From Procambarus clarkii (lineage: Eukaryota > Arthropoda > Malacostraca > Decapoda > Cambaridae): a stretch of 64,000 nucleotides of DNA. Below, one piece after another: positions 11,476 through 26,400 of the stretch (positions are counted from its first letter, which is position 1; each line of letters starts with the position of its first letter). The DNA is taken from contig NC_091160.1 in NCBI RefSeq assembly GCF_040958095.1, positions 38,570,059 through 38,634,058 on the forward strand. The letters are read 5' to 3'. The notes under the pieces are model-generated. The model had not been told where the DNA came from, ran no database searches, and saw only the letters and a program-made list of their open reading frames with translations. The position numbers were made by a program, and so were the translations under genes.

Positions 11476-14400
11476 CTGAAACCAGACAAAATGTTCATCT
11501 ACTAAGCTGCTACAAGCATAATTTTAATCGAAAGAAAGGACCACAGCTAGAAGATGGAAAGTGAGAAGACAAATGAAGGACTACAGGACATGAATTTACC
11601 ATTGAAAACAAAGCATGTCTTCCATTTCAAAATATAATGAACTAGCTTCAGCAAGGCCTCGTTATTCGTGACTTTGGTGTTTGCAGATTATCATCCACAG
11701 AACAGATATTTTATACAAAAAATTATAAACGTGAGCCAAGCTTGGTATTTGAATTAATGTTTGTTTCCCATTTTATTCATTTAGATTACATCATTGCTAG
11801 TTTTGGAGTTTATGCACTATTGGATTATATTATTGTTTGTGCCTTCAAAACAGTCTGCAATGTCATCTGTACCTCAAGATGCTCCTACGAAGAAATTTAT
11901 ACTCTTCAATGACATTGGTGGGTGTTCAAATCCCTTTTATTCGTCGTTGTTTTGACTGTAAAGTGGAAACTACAAAAAAAAAAAATTTTGGGTATAATGT
12001 GTGTGTGGCTAGGAAGTAGCAGCATTACTGGAAGTGTGACCTCATTTGCAAGGGCAGAACACAGTTAAGTATGTATGAAAAGAAAACATGCCGGGAAGCC
12101 TATTTAGGACCATATATGGCACAAAAATCGACGTTGAATGTAACGAAATGCCAATTTCTGGGTAAGCCCCGGTGGCTCCCTGACACCAGTGCTTACAGTA
12201 AGAAACAAACAAGATTACCAAATCACACCAAAAAATATAGAAATGACAACATTTAGGTCTATTATCAATTTGTGTAATGACAATGGTCCAGGACGGACCA
12301 AAATGTCATCATTTCTTCAGCCATGTTACTTTAAATCATCGACAACAAATAACTTCAAGACATGACTCAGGATGCAACTTTGACTGCAAATATAGTAAAG
12401 ACAAGCCATGTCACAAGTATCAGATTTATCAAGCATTTTATTGAGAAACAAATGACCAAAACACATTAACAAAAATTATTTCTGCCAATCCTGTTTCCTA
12501 GTTCTGCATCTCTGCTTTGATATAAATTTCTTTCACAAATGACTGAAGGCCTCCTTACTGGATATTAAAATTTTTTTTTATTTTCCTAGCACCAGTATTT
12601 CTCCTAAGCTACGCATATACATGTACAGAACAGCCAATGCCGAGTCCAAAGTTCACCAAGGAATGCTTTCTAACTGCAGGATAGTGAAAGACAGCTTTAA
12701 GCACGCTATGTTGGAGGAGGGAGTGAAGGACAGGAAGACTGGGTGTGCAAAGAATAGAGGTGAATGTGGGTAACTATTTAGGTCTATCTAAATATTACCA
12801 GGAAAAAGAAAAAGGTGGTGTGAAAGAGACAATAAGATGGGAAAATGGTTGCTATTATGGAGGTCATCAAGGACCTGCTAATTAAGGTGGGTCTACACAG
12901 ATGGAAGAGGCACAATGAGAGACATCATAGAACAGAGAGCATTAGGCAGCTGTTCAGTATTTAACCCTTGTAGTGCTCCAATCTCCTTCAAGCAATCTCT
13001 ACCATCTTGAAAATATCATGTCTGCACTGGCATCTCTACAGGCCAGCATTCTCTTGGTGGCAATCACATCCCCCCACACATGATCATTGAGCTCCGAGGC
13101 CCCGTGTGCACACAAGCTGTCACTTTCCCTGTCCCAAACCGAGATTCTAAATATTTTGAATAGCAAAATATGCCTCAGTGATAAATATATTATTAAGGCA
13201 GTGACATAGAATTCAGCACACAAACAGAACTGTAATCCGAGATGTAATTAATCGCTTATACCACTCGTTAGTTATTAACAGGCACACACTTTCCTTACTA
13301 TCATTTTATTTCATTCCTGTTCTTGCAACATTTACTCATTCTCATTTTAACTTTGGCATAAACATAGCACATAGATTTTCCTTCCTTAACTGCTCACCAC
13401 TTCCAGCTTCTTGTGTTCCTTATTTATTCCTCTAACATTTCACACAGGAATAAAAACCTGCCTTTAGTGTTATAAATAGAAATGTTAAAATATCTAATTT
13501 AATTACACATGTTTGGCCGAGAACTTGTTCAGCCTGTGGAAACAAAATATTGATGAAACTCCTAAATCAGTCCATTTTTAAGACCAATGCAGGACTCGCA
13601 CTACAATAAAACCATATATAATGCCCACACACTACCATTGTAATATGAGAAGATACTAGAACTGGTGATATTTATTCTGTACAGTGATCAAAATTAATAT
13701 CTTGCTTTCAAGTGAATGTATTCAACTATATTATTGAAATGGTTTAACCCTCAAACTGCACTGCTTTTTTAAGACCCTTTTTTGGCGTGTATAAACAAAA
13801 CAATATCTTAAAACTTCTTTCCTTTTTACAGTTTAAATTTTATTTCCAATGTCAGGAAATGTAATAAATTTCTCACTATCACACATCTATCAGGCCCATA
13901 ACAGTTTTGAAAATTTGGCATAGCATTAATATTTCCCCGCATAGGCCTCGGTAAATGGGTGGTGATGCACCTGATATGGTGTAAATTTCTTTAATAATGC
14001 CCAGGAAGGTAGCTAAAGCTTTACGGACTTTGTTTTGTTTCAAATATAGCAAATAATTGCCAGAGAGGTCTAGAATGACAACCATCGATTATTTACTATC
14101 TTTAAATATCAAGAGGCACATTAAATCATTCAAACGACTAAATACCACGGGCTCAATATTGAGAATGACAAGAACAATTTAAGGGATGCAAGAAAGAATA
14201 GGCTTTCTGTACTGAAAACTTTCAAATAAATTCTTAAAAGTAACAGCAGGATATGGCGATACTGACTTAAATACCCACCGTTATCATGTGGGTTGTTGTT
14301 TGTGGTGTCGTCGTCATCAACTGGAAAGCGATTGATTGCAGGGTCAATTGCTTCTTTAAATTGATTGTTGGCACCTTTTGGGTCAAGGTCCATTGCCCAA

Positions 14401-17400
14401 GAGAAGTTCATTAAAGCTAAATGAGTTTGACCCAACTTTTTGTGCACCTGCAATCAAAATTCCAATAAAAATAGTTAAATCCTATGAAATTCTCTGTCCA
14501 TTGAAGTGATACTATACTGTTATCTGTCAAAAATTGTGCACAAGTAATCCAGATAATTACTAACCAGAAGAGCACACCTGCTAGTCACCCAATAATTACT
14601 TGAAAGACCTGAAAGAATAACAGTAAATTTATCCTCACCTTGCCAAGCAAGAAATATACATTGGATTCCTTAGGAACAATCTCCTTTAAATTATTCAGCT
14701 CAGTAAGAGCTTCCTGGTGGTGATCAGTTGCATGTAGAATTGATGCTCTGTGGTATTTGCACAATGGATTGCGAGGCTCTACAGCCAGAGCACGATTCAA
14801 AGTAGCAAGGGCAGCACTACTCTTTTGTAAAGCATGCTCCACCTGAAAGGAATTAAAGTTTTTCAGACAAACACAGCTTCAAATGATTATCTACAAAAAT
14901 ACATTGCAGACATATATACTCATGGACCTTGATCTGGTCTACCTATAACCTCTAAGTTATTAATTCCATCCCAACAATCTTTCATCACTTCCAATCTCTA
15001 TTAACTAACCTAATGTATAATTTGAGGTTTCATGACCTCACCTCTGTCTCTTGTATTATTTTGAGGCTAAAGATTTAATAAAGAGGTAACTGTGAATGTG
15101 TACACATTTATTATACAATCTTTCCAATCTACCCCTAACTATATTTACAAATGTATTATTGTATTGAGGTATTTTGCTTACTTTTCCCTAAAAATTCCAA
15201 TGTGTTCTTCTAATGACTACCTGCAGAGGGTGTCGGAAAATCCGACAGCATTTAATATATCATACAGATAATAGCTGTGTTGTATAAACAAGTTACCCAT
15301 AGAAAACGTAACTTGTAGTGGAATTACCATCTAAAGAAAACGGGATATCATCACCACATACTATTATAATTCACCACCTATTATGGTGGGAATTATTCTT
15401 AAATACATTAGTCTTTGGACTTTACCATCATAAAAACATCTTATATAAATTAACTTAATTATCAATATTAAAGTAGAGTAAATGTGACCCTTCTATCACG
15501 TTCTGAAATCTGGACAATGTAAGCCAGGCGTCAGAGTGAGGAGGAGGGCAGCCATTGTTGTTTATTGAGACCAGAGGCTCACACGGGAGCAAATTCGGCT
15601 CCTGTTAAATTTACTTGGACGTAGTGTTATGGAACCCAAAGGTGTACCATTGTCAACACGCTGTCTACAAATACAAGTTAAGTGTCTATCCGAAACCCGT
15701 TTATCATTCATTTATGGCCATTAATGTCAGGATATAGGGTTAGCCGGTTAGAACGCGAAATCGCCTCATACTAAAGGTAATTAAGCCAGGTCTTTAATGT
15801 TCCATGTACTGTATAGTGTTTTCTCTGATATAGCTTGTCATATATAGGATTCTGGCTTCACAGCTAGCGCACTTTTGACAGGTCAAGACGAGGATGCAAG
15901 ATTATGTGCACCAGTTACTGGGTGATAGAAGCTACCTCAAAGAGGATAATTTGGTGTCTACACTCTAGTTATACCTGGTGGACTAACCTGCTGTACTATA
16001 AGAGAAGGAACCTCATCAATGTATGTAGCTATTACTGTAGTTTGATTGGCTGCATATATATTAATTTAATAAACCCCCCCTAATGTGTAGAGGATCGATT
16101 TGTGAGATTATGAGATTATTGCAGAAATACAGTCCACTTAACATTATACAAATTGCTATCGAAGTATATAAATTAACGTAAATATAAATTCATATAAATT
16201 AAATAAATATAAATCTCACAGGTCGGTTCCCACATTATGTGAAGGTGGTCATTTTCACTTGTCTTGTGAAAGTACACCATAGAAACCAAGATCAATCATA
16301 TAAATAATAGGAACTCAAAGACTTAATCATTGCTTGATGATAAGTAAAGGTACAATCTAAGAAGTTCTAACTTACCACAGCTACATGGCACATGAGAACA
16401 GAGCTGAGTGGGTGGATGCTGAGGGCCTTCTTAAAATGAGACTCTGCTTGAGCAAACCGCTCTTGCTTAAACAGCACCAGACCAATACCATACCTTAAAA
16501 AATACATTCAAGAATAATAAAAGGTATACATATTTGTAGATCAGTTTTACAGGTTAAATCATTAATAACAATCTTACTCAACTGTAAGTCTATACTTTAC
16601 TATTGTCTCTAAACTGGTTTAAACCTTTGATACTTTCCCTAATTGTGCAGCACAGTGATACACTTAAAACACACCAAAGGCTGATTATGACTTGCCACTA
16701 ACAATGCTGACTGCATTATATTTACTTCCTCCAAGAAATCAAACTACAAAAAATAAGAAATTTTAATTAGAAGTTACATTAATCCAATGCCTACAACTAC
16801 ACACATAATTTGTATTAGTCAACGAATCCATTCGTATTATAACAATGTGCTTGGATGTGATGTGTAATATAAAAGCTAAGATTAACTTAGGTAAGCATCC
16901 AAAACACGCAAGCAGTGTTTACATTTTTTAAATCATTCACAGTAACACGCATGTGCTCCCTTACTCTCACATTATGTATCAGTTCAAATGAGCAATTACT
17001 TCATGTATGGTATCCAGTAAAAAACTATTATCAGCTCATAGTTTTAGTAGTAAGCATGAACACTTCATGAAGTAAAAATTGCAGATTAATAAATTATGTA
17101 TGGGGAATAATATGACCAATATTAAATAATTTAGTCCATATACTGTCAACACTCACCAGGCATTATAGTGTCGAGGCTCTATTCTCACAGCGCTCCGGTA
17201 ACAGCTCAGTGCATTGTCCAGTTCTTCTGTTGCAATGTGTTCATGACCAAGCAGGGTGTATGCATAGGCAAAATTTGGATCAACCTAAATGGAGAGAGAT
17301 AAGACTTAAATATGGTAGAAATTTGATAAAAAATACAAAAATACATGGTCTTTGTGATAAAATATTAAGAGCTAGGAAGTATTTGCTTGCAAGACTTGAC

Positions 17401-20400
17401 AAATACACAATTTTAGTACAGTACTTAATATATGTTGTGCTAACACAAAAGTAAAGTTTTTACCGATTGCCTAAGAAATATTTTATATACAGCTACAAAC
17501 ATTCTAAATTGTATATATATATCAATTTGTTAGACCTTGAAACAGTGGATATTACACTCTGGCAAACTTACTTGCAGAGGGCTATTTGCAAATGCCATAC
17601 GAAGGAAGATTACATCTCGGGTCAACATAGGTTTGTGGGGGGAATGCAACAGAAGACTATTCCAACTATTCCAGAGGAACACTCATTACACTCTTATAAT
17701 GGTTCTTGTCAAAATCATGACTACAATATTTAATGACTAGCTTCACCTTTGTCACCTCAGCACTTGCTTTCCAATAGTCTCTGTACTATACTGAACAAGC
17801 CCTAGTGTGGCCCTGTAGCGCTCCCTGCCTACAGTGTTTCTCGACACCAGAGGGTGAGGGGAGGGGGGGGGGGGTTACTTCCTGTGGTAGAGGTGAATTA
17901 GATCTATTGCCATAAATCATGTGATAACATGATTCCTTGTACTGTTGAGATTTCCTTCATGTTTGTTACATAATAAATGTAAATGCTTACCCAATGTGTC
18001 TTGGATTGTACTATTGATTAACTGAAAATATATCCCCTTCTACTTGTGTATTTTATTTATTTGACCCATTTCATTATGCATTGTATTTATTAGGCCTTAA
18101 ATTACATTGTCAATTCCTCCCCATATTGAATACATGTAAGTATATATATGTATTTATGAATGTATATGTATTTATGAATATAAATGTACAGTATATGTAT
18201 ATATGCATGTTGTACTAATAAATCAAATTGCCTAACAAGCTGAATTTTCCTGAAATATTTTTTCATAATTTGTTTATATAATAATAATGCTTTCCATTAC
18301 ATTAAATGTGATTTAACTTTTGTCTTTGAATCAAAACAGAAATTTAATCAAACCTAAACCAACATATCTTAATATAACATAACTAAGTCAGTAATTCATG
18401 TTCCTAATAGATTATTATCGTTAGAAAAGAACCAATCTGGAAAGAAATATGCATAGACCTTGCATACTAGGCCAAGTACAGCAGTTCTGGCTGGCTATTA
18501 GGCAAGAAATATATATAAATAAACACACACTATATAAAGAGGAATTCCTGAAATCAGCAACTTCACAAACAAGATGACACAGATCCACGCTAAGCAAACA
18601 AAGGGGCCAAAAAAAATAATTAGAAAATTTTCTTTAGCAAACAGAGTGGTAGACGGTTAGAACAAGCTAAGTGAGGGTTTTGGCCTCCACCACCACATCA
18701 GTAGTTTCAAAGAGTTACACAACAAAGAGTGCTGGGAAGACGGGACACCACAAGCGTAGCTCTTATCCTGTAACTACACTTAGGTAATTCCACACATACA
18801 CATATACATACATAAATATATAGGAAATGTGTGTGTGTGTATGTTTCTGAGGTTGGAGGCCAGAACAGTAGTGAAAGAGGGGAGGGTAGAGAGATTGTGG
18901 TAAGGAAGAAGGGAGATGAACAAGAAAATGGGAGAGGAGGGGATGGGGGAAGATGGGAAGGGAGGGACAGGAAAGTTGGAGAAAGGAGGGGAAAAGGAGG
19001 GAAAGAGGGATAAAAGGGGGATTGGGGGAAGAGACTATCCCAGGCATGGCCGTGTATTCCCTCCTAATAATGTTTTAATACAAGAATTAACTACCTTGGT
19101 AACTTGGCCCTTTCTTTTTTTAATTCATAACATTTATGCCCTTAGGTTAAAAGAATTATGTTGTAAATACTGTACCTGGATTGCTCTAGAAAAAAACTTG
19201 ATGGCTGCTTCATGTTCTTTCTGAAGAGAAAAGCAGTTGCCTGTAGCACACCAGGCCTGAGGGCATTCACGTTCTTCTTCAACCAAATCCTGTAAAAGTG
19301 ATAAAAGAATTATACTCAGATTATATGACCAACTATGACAGAAAACAAAAAAAATGTGAGACTTCAATAAACTAGGTATGTTTAAAACAGTTGGAGAGGC
19401 ATTCCATGGCTGGTGTATCACAGACACACAGCAGTGTAATGCATACAAGCTGCCGCAAGGAAATGGGAGGGAGGCTTGTATTCACCTAGTTGTGCCGGCG
19501 GGGGTTGAGCTCTGTTGAGCTTTCGGCCCGCCTCTCAACTGTTACTAACTACTGTACTAACATTTCCTTCTCCCCCCCCACCCCAGGAAGCAGCCCATAA
19601 CAGCTGTATAACTCCCAAGTACCTTTTTACTAACTGCTAAGTAACAGGGGCATCAGGGTGAAAGAAACTCTGCCTATTTGTCTCTGCCTGCACCAGGAAT
19701 CAAACCTGGGCCACAGGATTACAAGTCCCGCGCGCTAACCACTCGGCTACACACCCTCACCCCCACTTGTGTTTACTTATCAATAACTACACAAGTGAGG
19801 TCTCGCCCCTGTACCCTTCCTCCTAGCATGTTGTACCTGATGCATTATTAGATCTCTTGACATCCGAGTCATTGGTCACATGTGCTGTGGCTGGGGTTGG
19901 CATCCAGGACTAGTATTAGTGCCTTCCATTTACTGACCACTTGTACAGAGTACAGTTTCTCAGTTTTATTAACTCCAGTGCTTTTAGGGAATGAATGCAT
20001 TATGTACTTGACAGTTGACGAGGAGTAGTGTTTACCAGTTCTTAAGAAATGATAAGTGTTGCTTTGGATAACTGTTGGAAATATAGTAGTTCTTGTTTAT
20101 TTATGACACTATACTGCCAATCCCAAATTTGTTAATGGGATGTGTTCAAGCAACTTTTGTTAGGAAAAATCTTATGAGGACAAAAACACAAAGGCCTTTC
20201 TCTTCTTTCTTTCGCTTATTAATCTTATCTTAAAGGAATAAGTTTTTTCTCTTACCATCATGTTGATACAGTATTCTACCAAAGCCTCTAACCTCTTGTG
20301 TTCATCCCTAGATATTTCCCTCAGTCACATCATTCTATGTGCCAACCCTAAACATCCTAAAATACTTTCCTCTAACCACACATTATGTTATACCTCCTCC

Positions 20401-23400
20401 GCCATCTTACAGCTTCCATTACATGTATCTAGTCCTTGCCCCAATATTTACTTAAGTAATGTTATGCTAATTTCAAGGAGCTGATGGTTAACCCATTTTC
20501 CCTCATTCAATATCTATATATAACTGAAGACTACATACTTTTTTCAAAGTAGCCTTCAACTGACAAGCTTTCAATAATTTTCATAAAAATAAACAGCATT
20601 ATTATTCCTTATTCTGAAATTATTACCTGTGCCAGTGCCGAGAGTTGAACTTCTTTTTGCAAGTGCCAAAGGGCTGTGCTGTAATACTCCATTAAGTGCA
20701 GACGATGTGGTTCTCTCTCTCTCACATCACTGAAGAACCTAGAATGACAAGGGGTTTCTTTGACTTAAGTTATCCAGTTTAAGTGCTATGTTCTAACCTA
20801 TCTACATTCAATTAATTGCCTTTGCAACACTTTAATTCCTTCAGCATCATTACCTCATTTTTCACTTTCAACCAACCCAGTGAAAGAAATTTGATTTTAC
20901 ACAAAATACCACTTGTTTATTTGTTTTATCATTCACACAATATAGCATCACAAACAACCACATTACAACAGTCATCCACAGCAGCACCCAACCTCTAAAA
21001 CCAGGTGTAGTCGTCCTCTTTTTTTATAAACAGTAGAGCAGAAACTTGTATTTCTTACTTACACGCCACTTTCACCCAGCCATGTTCCTTACCATTCCAC
21101 GAGCAAATACGTACTTTATCCATGGTTCCTCACACACACACACACACACACACACAGTAGTTTCAAAGCGTTATATGACAAAGAGTGCTGGGAAGACAGG
21201 ACACGACGAGCGTAGCTCTCATCCTGTAACTACACTTAGGTAATTACACATTAACCCACTTCCCTGGCACTCCTTCCTCCTACCTCTCAAATACACTTGC
21301 GTTCACCAGCCCACCACCACTCCTTTTTTTTTTTTTAACATGCCCAAAACTATCTCCGTACTTTATCCTCATTCTCGTGGCATTCTTGCACACACTCAGT
21401 CATGACAGTTTCACTTTTGAGTTTCATTTATTCTACTACCATGTATGCTTTTGGATTCATTTCCATAGGTCTTATTCTTGATTTTTCACACTCATACCAT
21501 TACTACCTCAAGCAAACCTCTGACTGCATTTATAATTTTATTTTCTACCCAAGGCTTTCATTGCTCCAGCTACAATCCTTTCTTGACTGACCATACTCAA
21601 GTTCAGTTGCACAAATTCCTTTTACAAAACCCTAATCCCAGGTATTTAAATTGATCAAGGCATTTAAATTGATTAACAACTACCAAACCTTCATTTACAT
21701 TTATTTCACACAATTTCCTTCTCTCTCCTACTTTTTTACTTCATGTAAAAGTTTACCATAGACAAAGCCATGCCAAGAGCTTTACTATAAATAAAACTCT
21801 TAACTTCAATAGCATACTTACTTGACAGCTTGCTGATAATCATTCATCTCAAAATACGCCTTGCCAATATGAGCCAAGACCCATCCTGTACGATAATGTT
21901 GGGTGGGAAGGGCCGTCAGCAACTCTACCGCTCGTCCACAGTTGTACTGGGCAAGCTGCTGGTATGCTGCACCCATGTCCCTTAAAAGTGACATCAATCC
22001 TTCTATGCCCAGAAAAGAATAATTAACGTTAGGCAATATAGTATATTTTTAGCTATATAGATTTACAACAATATTTATGTCATTGACATCTTTCTTTCTT
22101 ACTTACATACATACATACATATTATATATTATATTATATGCAGTAAAAATAAATAGAGTACTGTATAACAATATAATATTATAGTGCTACAGTTGTTTAC
22201 CACATATACCGATTGTACAATTCTTCATAATTGATAAGAAATGCTGCATTTTTCTAATAAACAACCAGTAACAATACATGTAAATTTGCAATAATGTATT
22301 GTACATTACTTAACACGTGCAGAAAACCAGTTCTGACATTAATATTGTACTTGTTGGAGAGCAAGAAGGAAAAAATGCATTCCACCTTTTTCTCTTAAAC
22401 GGCATCTCTGGTAGTACAAAATTTACTAATCACTATAGTGAATTCCGTCTGGTCTTATAGTTCACAAAAATAAAGGTTGCACTGTATATTACAATTACTA
22501 CTTTGAATCCAATTTTTTTTATATTGTAGTCAATTCAACTTCAATTTATTAAAGTTAAGCAAAATAATCATACAAGTTATCCAGACACTGACCTGCTGAC
22601 TGCTTCTGGATGGAGAGTGCTTGTTGTATCAGACTCTGAGGGGTGGCTGGTTTCTCTGGGAATGGTTTTTCAGAGGGCGATATTATGTCTTGATTTTCGT
22701 TCTTATTTTTTTCATTCAATTCAGAAAGACTCGACTGACTCTTTGAAGATCTGGTTTTTGTTTTCCGAGCTGGAGACTTAGGTGCTACAAAACGACTCTT
22801 GTTATTCTCCTGTAGGAAGAAACACTCACCCATAATATACGGAATAAAACGAGTTTAGAACTTTAAAAAAGAAAAGGGAACTATTTTGTACAAGTATCGA
22901 CAGTCTTCAGGTAAGGTAACACTAATTACATGTTCTTACCTTGACAGAATTACTGTTACCAAACAGGCGGGACGATCTCCGAACATTTGGATTCGGTTGA
23001 CCCGTAGGAGGACTTTGGAAGTTGCTATTGTTCCCTGCCGGCGCAAACACAGCTGGCTTGTTAAGGACCAGAGGAGAGTCTTTTGTAGTTCGACATAATA
23101 TCTGTCAACAAAAGGTCAACATAGTTTTGATCTATACACTAATACTCCAGATTTGTGATGACAGAAGAACTTGACAATTCCACAAGAGGAACAAGGACAT
23201 ACAAAAGCATTACAGTTAAGCAAGTTCTACACAAGGATGTGTTACATAAGACCTCAAGCCAGTCCATTTTTCATAGTACAATACAATATCCTTCTGTTAT
23301 CTTATTGAGAAACTGCAATGCATTAAAGGACATACTTTAAATAAAAGTTGTTTAGTAATAATATTAACATGGTACAGAATAACACACCTTTCTGGTGTAA

Positions 23401-26400
23401 GATACACAAGTTCATCATCATCAGTTAAGAATAGTTGAACCCAAATTTTTTTGGTAGAACTTTAAAATTCTAAACAGTACTGAATTTATACACCTATTTC
23501 AAGTTATAATTAAATCTGATTAAGAAAACATGATGCTTTTATATTAATACCAAGAACTAATGAATAAAAACAATATTAAAAGTTTACCAAGAATAAATAA
23601 TAAATGGAGTTCAAATTTTATTCCTCGGTTAATAAAATAAAACATTAAATCTGTATTTTGAGAAGATCACACTTCCCATAACCCCAGGTTTACTCTCCTT
23701 CAACTGGTGGCTGTCTCACTAAGTTGCATAATTGTTTTTTTCTTTTATATGTGAATGCTCTCCAGTGAGACGAACAATGCCAGTACCCAAAACGCAATGT
23801 TGCACTTTAGGCAGTATTTGTTATACAGTCGCCAGTGCCAAAATGAAACTATTGTGCAAGCTCCACCGGATATGATAGATCCATAAAAATAACAGGTACT
23901 CTTTAAATATACTAAAATAACAAACATTTAAGGTATCCAATACAGAGATGATACAAATGTTCCATTTTCCATAATCCTGTGAATGCTTCTCACAAAGTTA
24001 AAAAATTACAACCGACTACCAATGAAAACACTCGGAGAGCTGGTGTTTGGCCACCAAAACTAAGTGTCTAAAAATAAACTGAAAACAATGCCAAAAACAT
24101 TCCGACACCTTGCAAATTAATGTAAGAATGCTCAGCAAATTCCCAAGAATCAAGCCACCAAACATAGCTGATGTTTGGTGATGCCAAACATCACCAAACT
24201 GGCTGATGAGAAAACATCAGAGAACTGGCTGATGCCAGTTCTCTGTCATAGGAATAACCTTTCAAAATCAAATCATGGCAAACAAGCTGTATCTTCCTAC
24301 TACTGTATATACCTCATCAGATCTCAAAGTCTTCCACATGATACGAACCACTGAATATACAGGTCTAGTCATTTTGATTATGAACCTGTGGGTACAGGCA
24401 GTATGTTACAGAAATGTTGTGCAATATTGTTAGGATATTGTACAATATTGTATGTATAATATTTACCAGAATACTGTACATATTTAAACTGGTGAAATTT
24501 CTTTACAAATGAGGGATAATTACCAAGCCACATTCCAGTTGTGGGATGGCCAAACTCTTTGTGAGAGCCATCACACCGCCTATTTGCACATTTTGGTTAA
24601 CATCCTGTTAAAATACTGGTCCTCCAGTCAAGATTTACAGAGAAACACCTCATCTCTCAATTTACAAAGGTGGGCATGACCCAAGTTCCCAATGGATTGA
24701 ATTCTCTCAGTCCATTATGTAAATCATGACAAGGGAAAGTCAGTCCTTTTTCCAGGTAGGAGTAAAATGGCAACCGATGATCTATTTTAAAGCAATTCTT
24801 TATAGTATGATTTTCCTCTGCCTTTTTTTCTCTCAAATTTTAAAAACCCAGAAGAGGTCTGCATGTTAAGGTGTGTTATTTACAAATACAAAAAGTCAGT
24901 ACAGTATTTCCATTTGACATAGGAATAAATTATGCACAAAATAGTTATTTTAAATCAGTGTCAGTTGTGTTTAATCCTCTGCAGAAAAATGTTATCTAGT
25001 ATTCTATGACACCCACCCAGATGATTTGGGCGTCATAGAATGCAAAATTGTACGATACTGACAACAGAACTGAGAAACGTTAGGATGGTGGTGTATCATA
25101 CAACACTCCTGATCATTATAGGTGTTTACCATCTTCTGCTGCTAATGTGTAGCCATGTACACTATATTGTAATGAAGCAGTTATCCTACATTTTCGTTTT
25201 TGAACGTTTTCAGTGAATTGTTAATTTAAATGATTAAGGAATACAGTACAGGAATACCTGCAGTGATTTTAAAACGTTTAATGATTTGGAAAAAAATATT
25301 CATTTCCTCCAGAAGACTCAAGAGGAAATGGAAATTCTATCACCACCTGAAGGTGATTAAAAATCTAGTGGTGTCAGTTCATCTTAAAGTCAAATAACCC
25401 TGGAATTCAACTTTAATTTACCAATATTAAATATTAATGATTCCCAGTACTGTATCTTCAATTACATATTTCATTTCAATTAAATATTTCACCTACATTT
25501 AATTCAAGACCGAGGACATCATAGTTTCTTTCATCTGAAAAGACCATGACTGGGATTGTACTGCCATCTTCAGGCAAGAATAGGGGATCATTTTCTTTGA
25601 GGAATGGGTGCCTAATTGTGTCCATTTATACCACACGTTTCTCCAAAGAGTTAGTAATGTAGCTTTGTACTAGATATTTCAGCAAATTTACCATGGATGG
25701 TCAAAAAGTGAAAAGCTCTCTCTTTTCAAGGTAATTGGACACCATCCATTGGACACTGTCCTGTGGCTTGGGGGGGGGGGGATGAGGGGGTTATTTACTT
25801 GTGTGTCATTCCCGGCACTGGTATTTGTTTCGCAACTGTATTTCAAGCACCACTTGTTGTGTGGACTTTTTTATTCTTTGCCTCGAGCTTCATGTGTACG
25901 GGGCAGCCCTTCCTTAGGCATTCATTTTAGCTTTGCCCATGCTGACAGTTACTTCTCTAGTGAGTTTGCTAAGAAGCCATACTACTGTGTAGGGTGCCTC
26001 ATCCTGGATAGTACAAGTGACTTTTCTGTGGTTGGGGCATTAAGGGTTTTTTGCTTTAGGGTGTGATTACCAAAGTGTAGTTACAGGATGAGAGCAACGC
26101 TCATGGTGTTCCATTTGCCCAGTACTCTTGTCATATGACACTTTGAAACTACCGACAGTTTTGGCATCCACCACCAGCTCACTTAACTCTACTGTCTACC
26201 ACTACAGTATTTGCAAAAGTGAACTTTGTCATTTTTTGGGGGGAGCTTTGTTCATGTTATGTAGCAGCCACTTTGCAAGCTCATTTAGCTCATGTTCATA
26301 GCTTGTAGCTTGATGCACGAGTGGATGTGCCAGAGTTGCCCCTATATAAAAAGTCCTTCTGCCTTTTTGGCCAAGGTATAACAAAGTTCCCAATTCATCC

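Noticed and set aside
21131-21156. Short regular spacing of CA units as a CRISPR-like array
   Set aside because: A plain (CA)n microsatellite; no spacers, and the window is eukaryotic.
25749-26066. 105-codon open frame as a host gene
   Set aside because: Starts at a G-run and merges into a LINE end; biased composition; reads as interspersed repeat.
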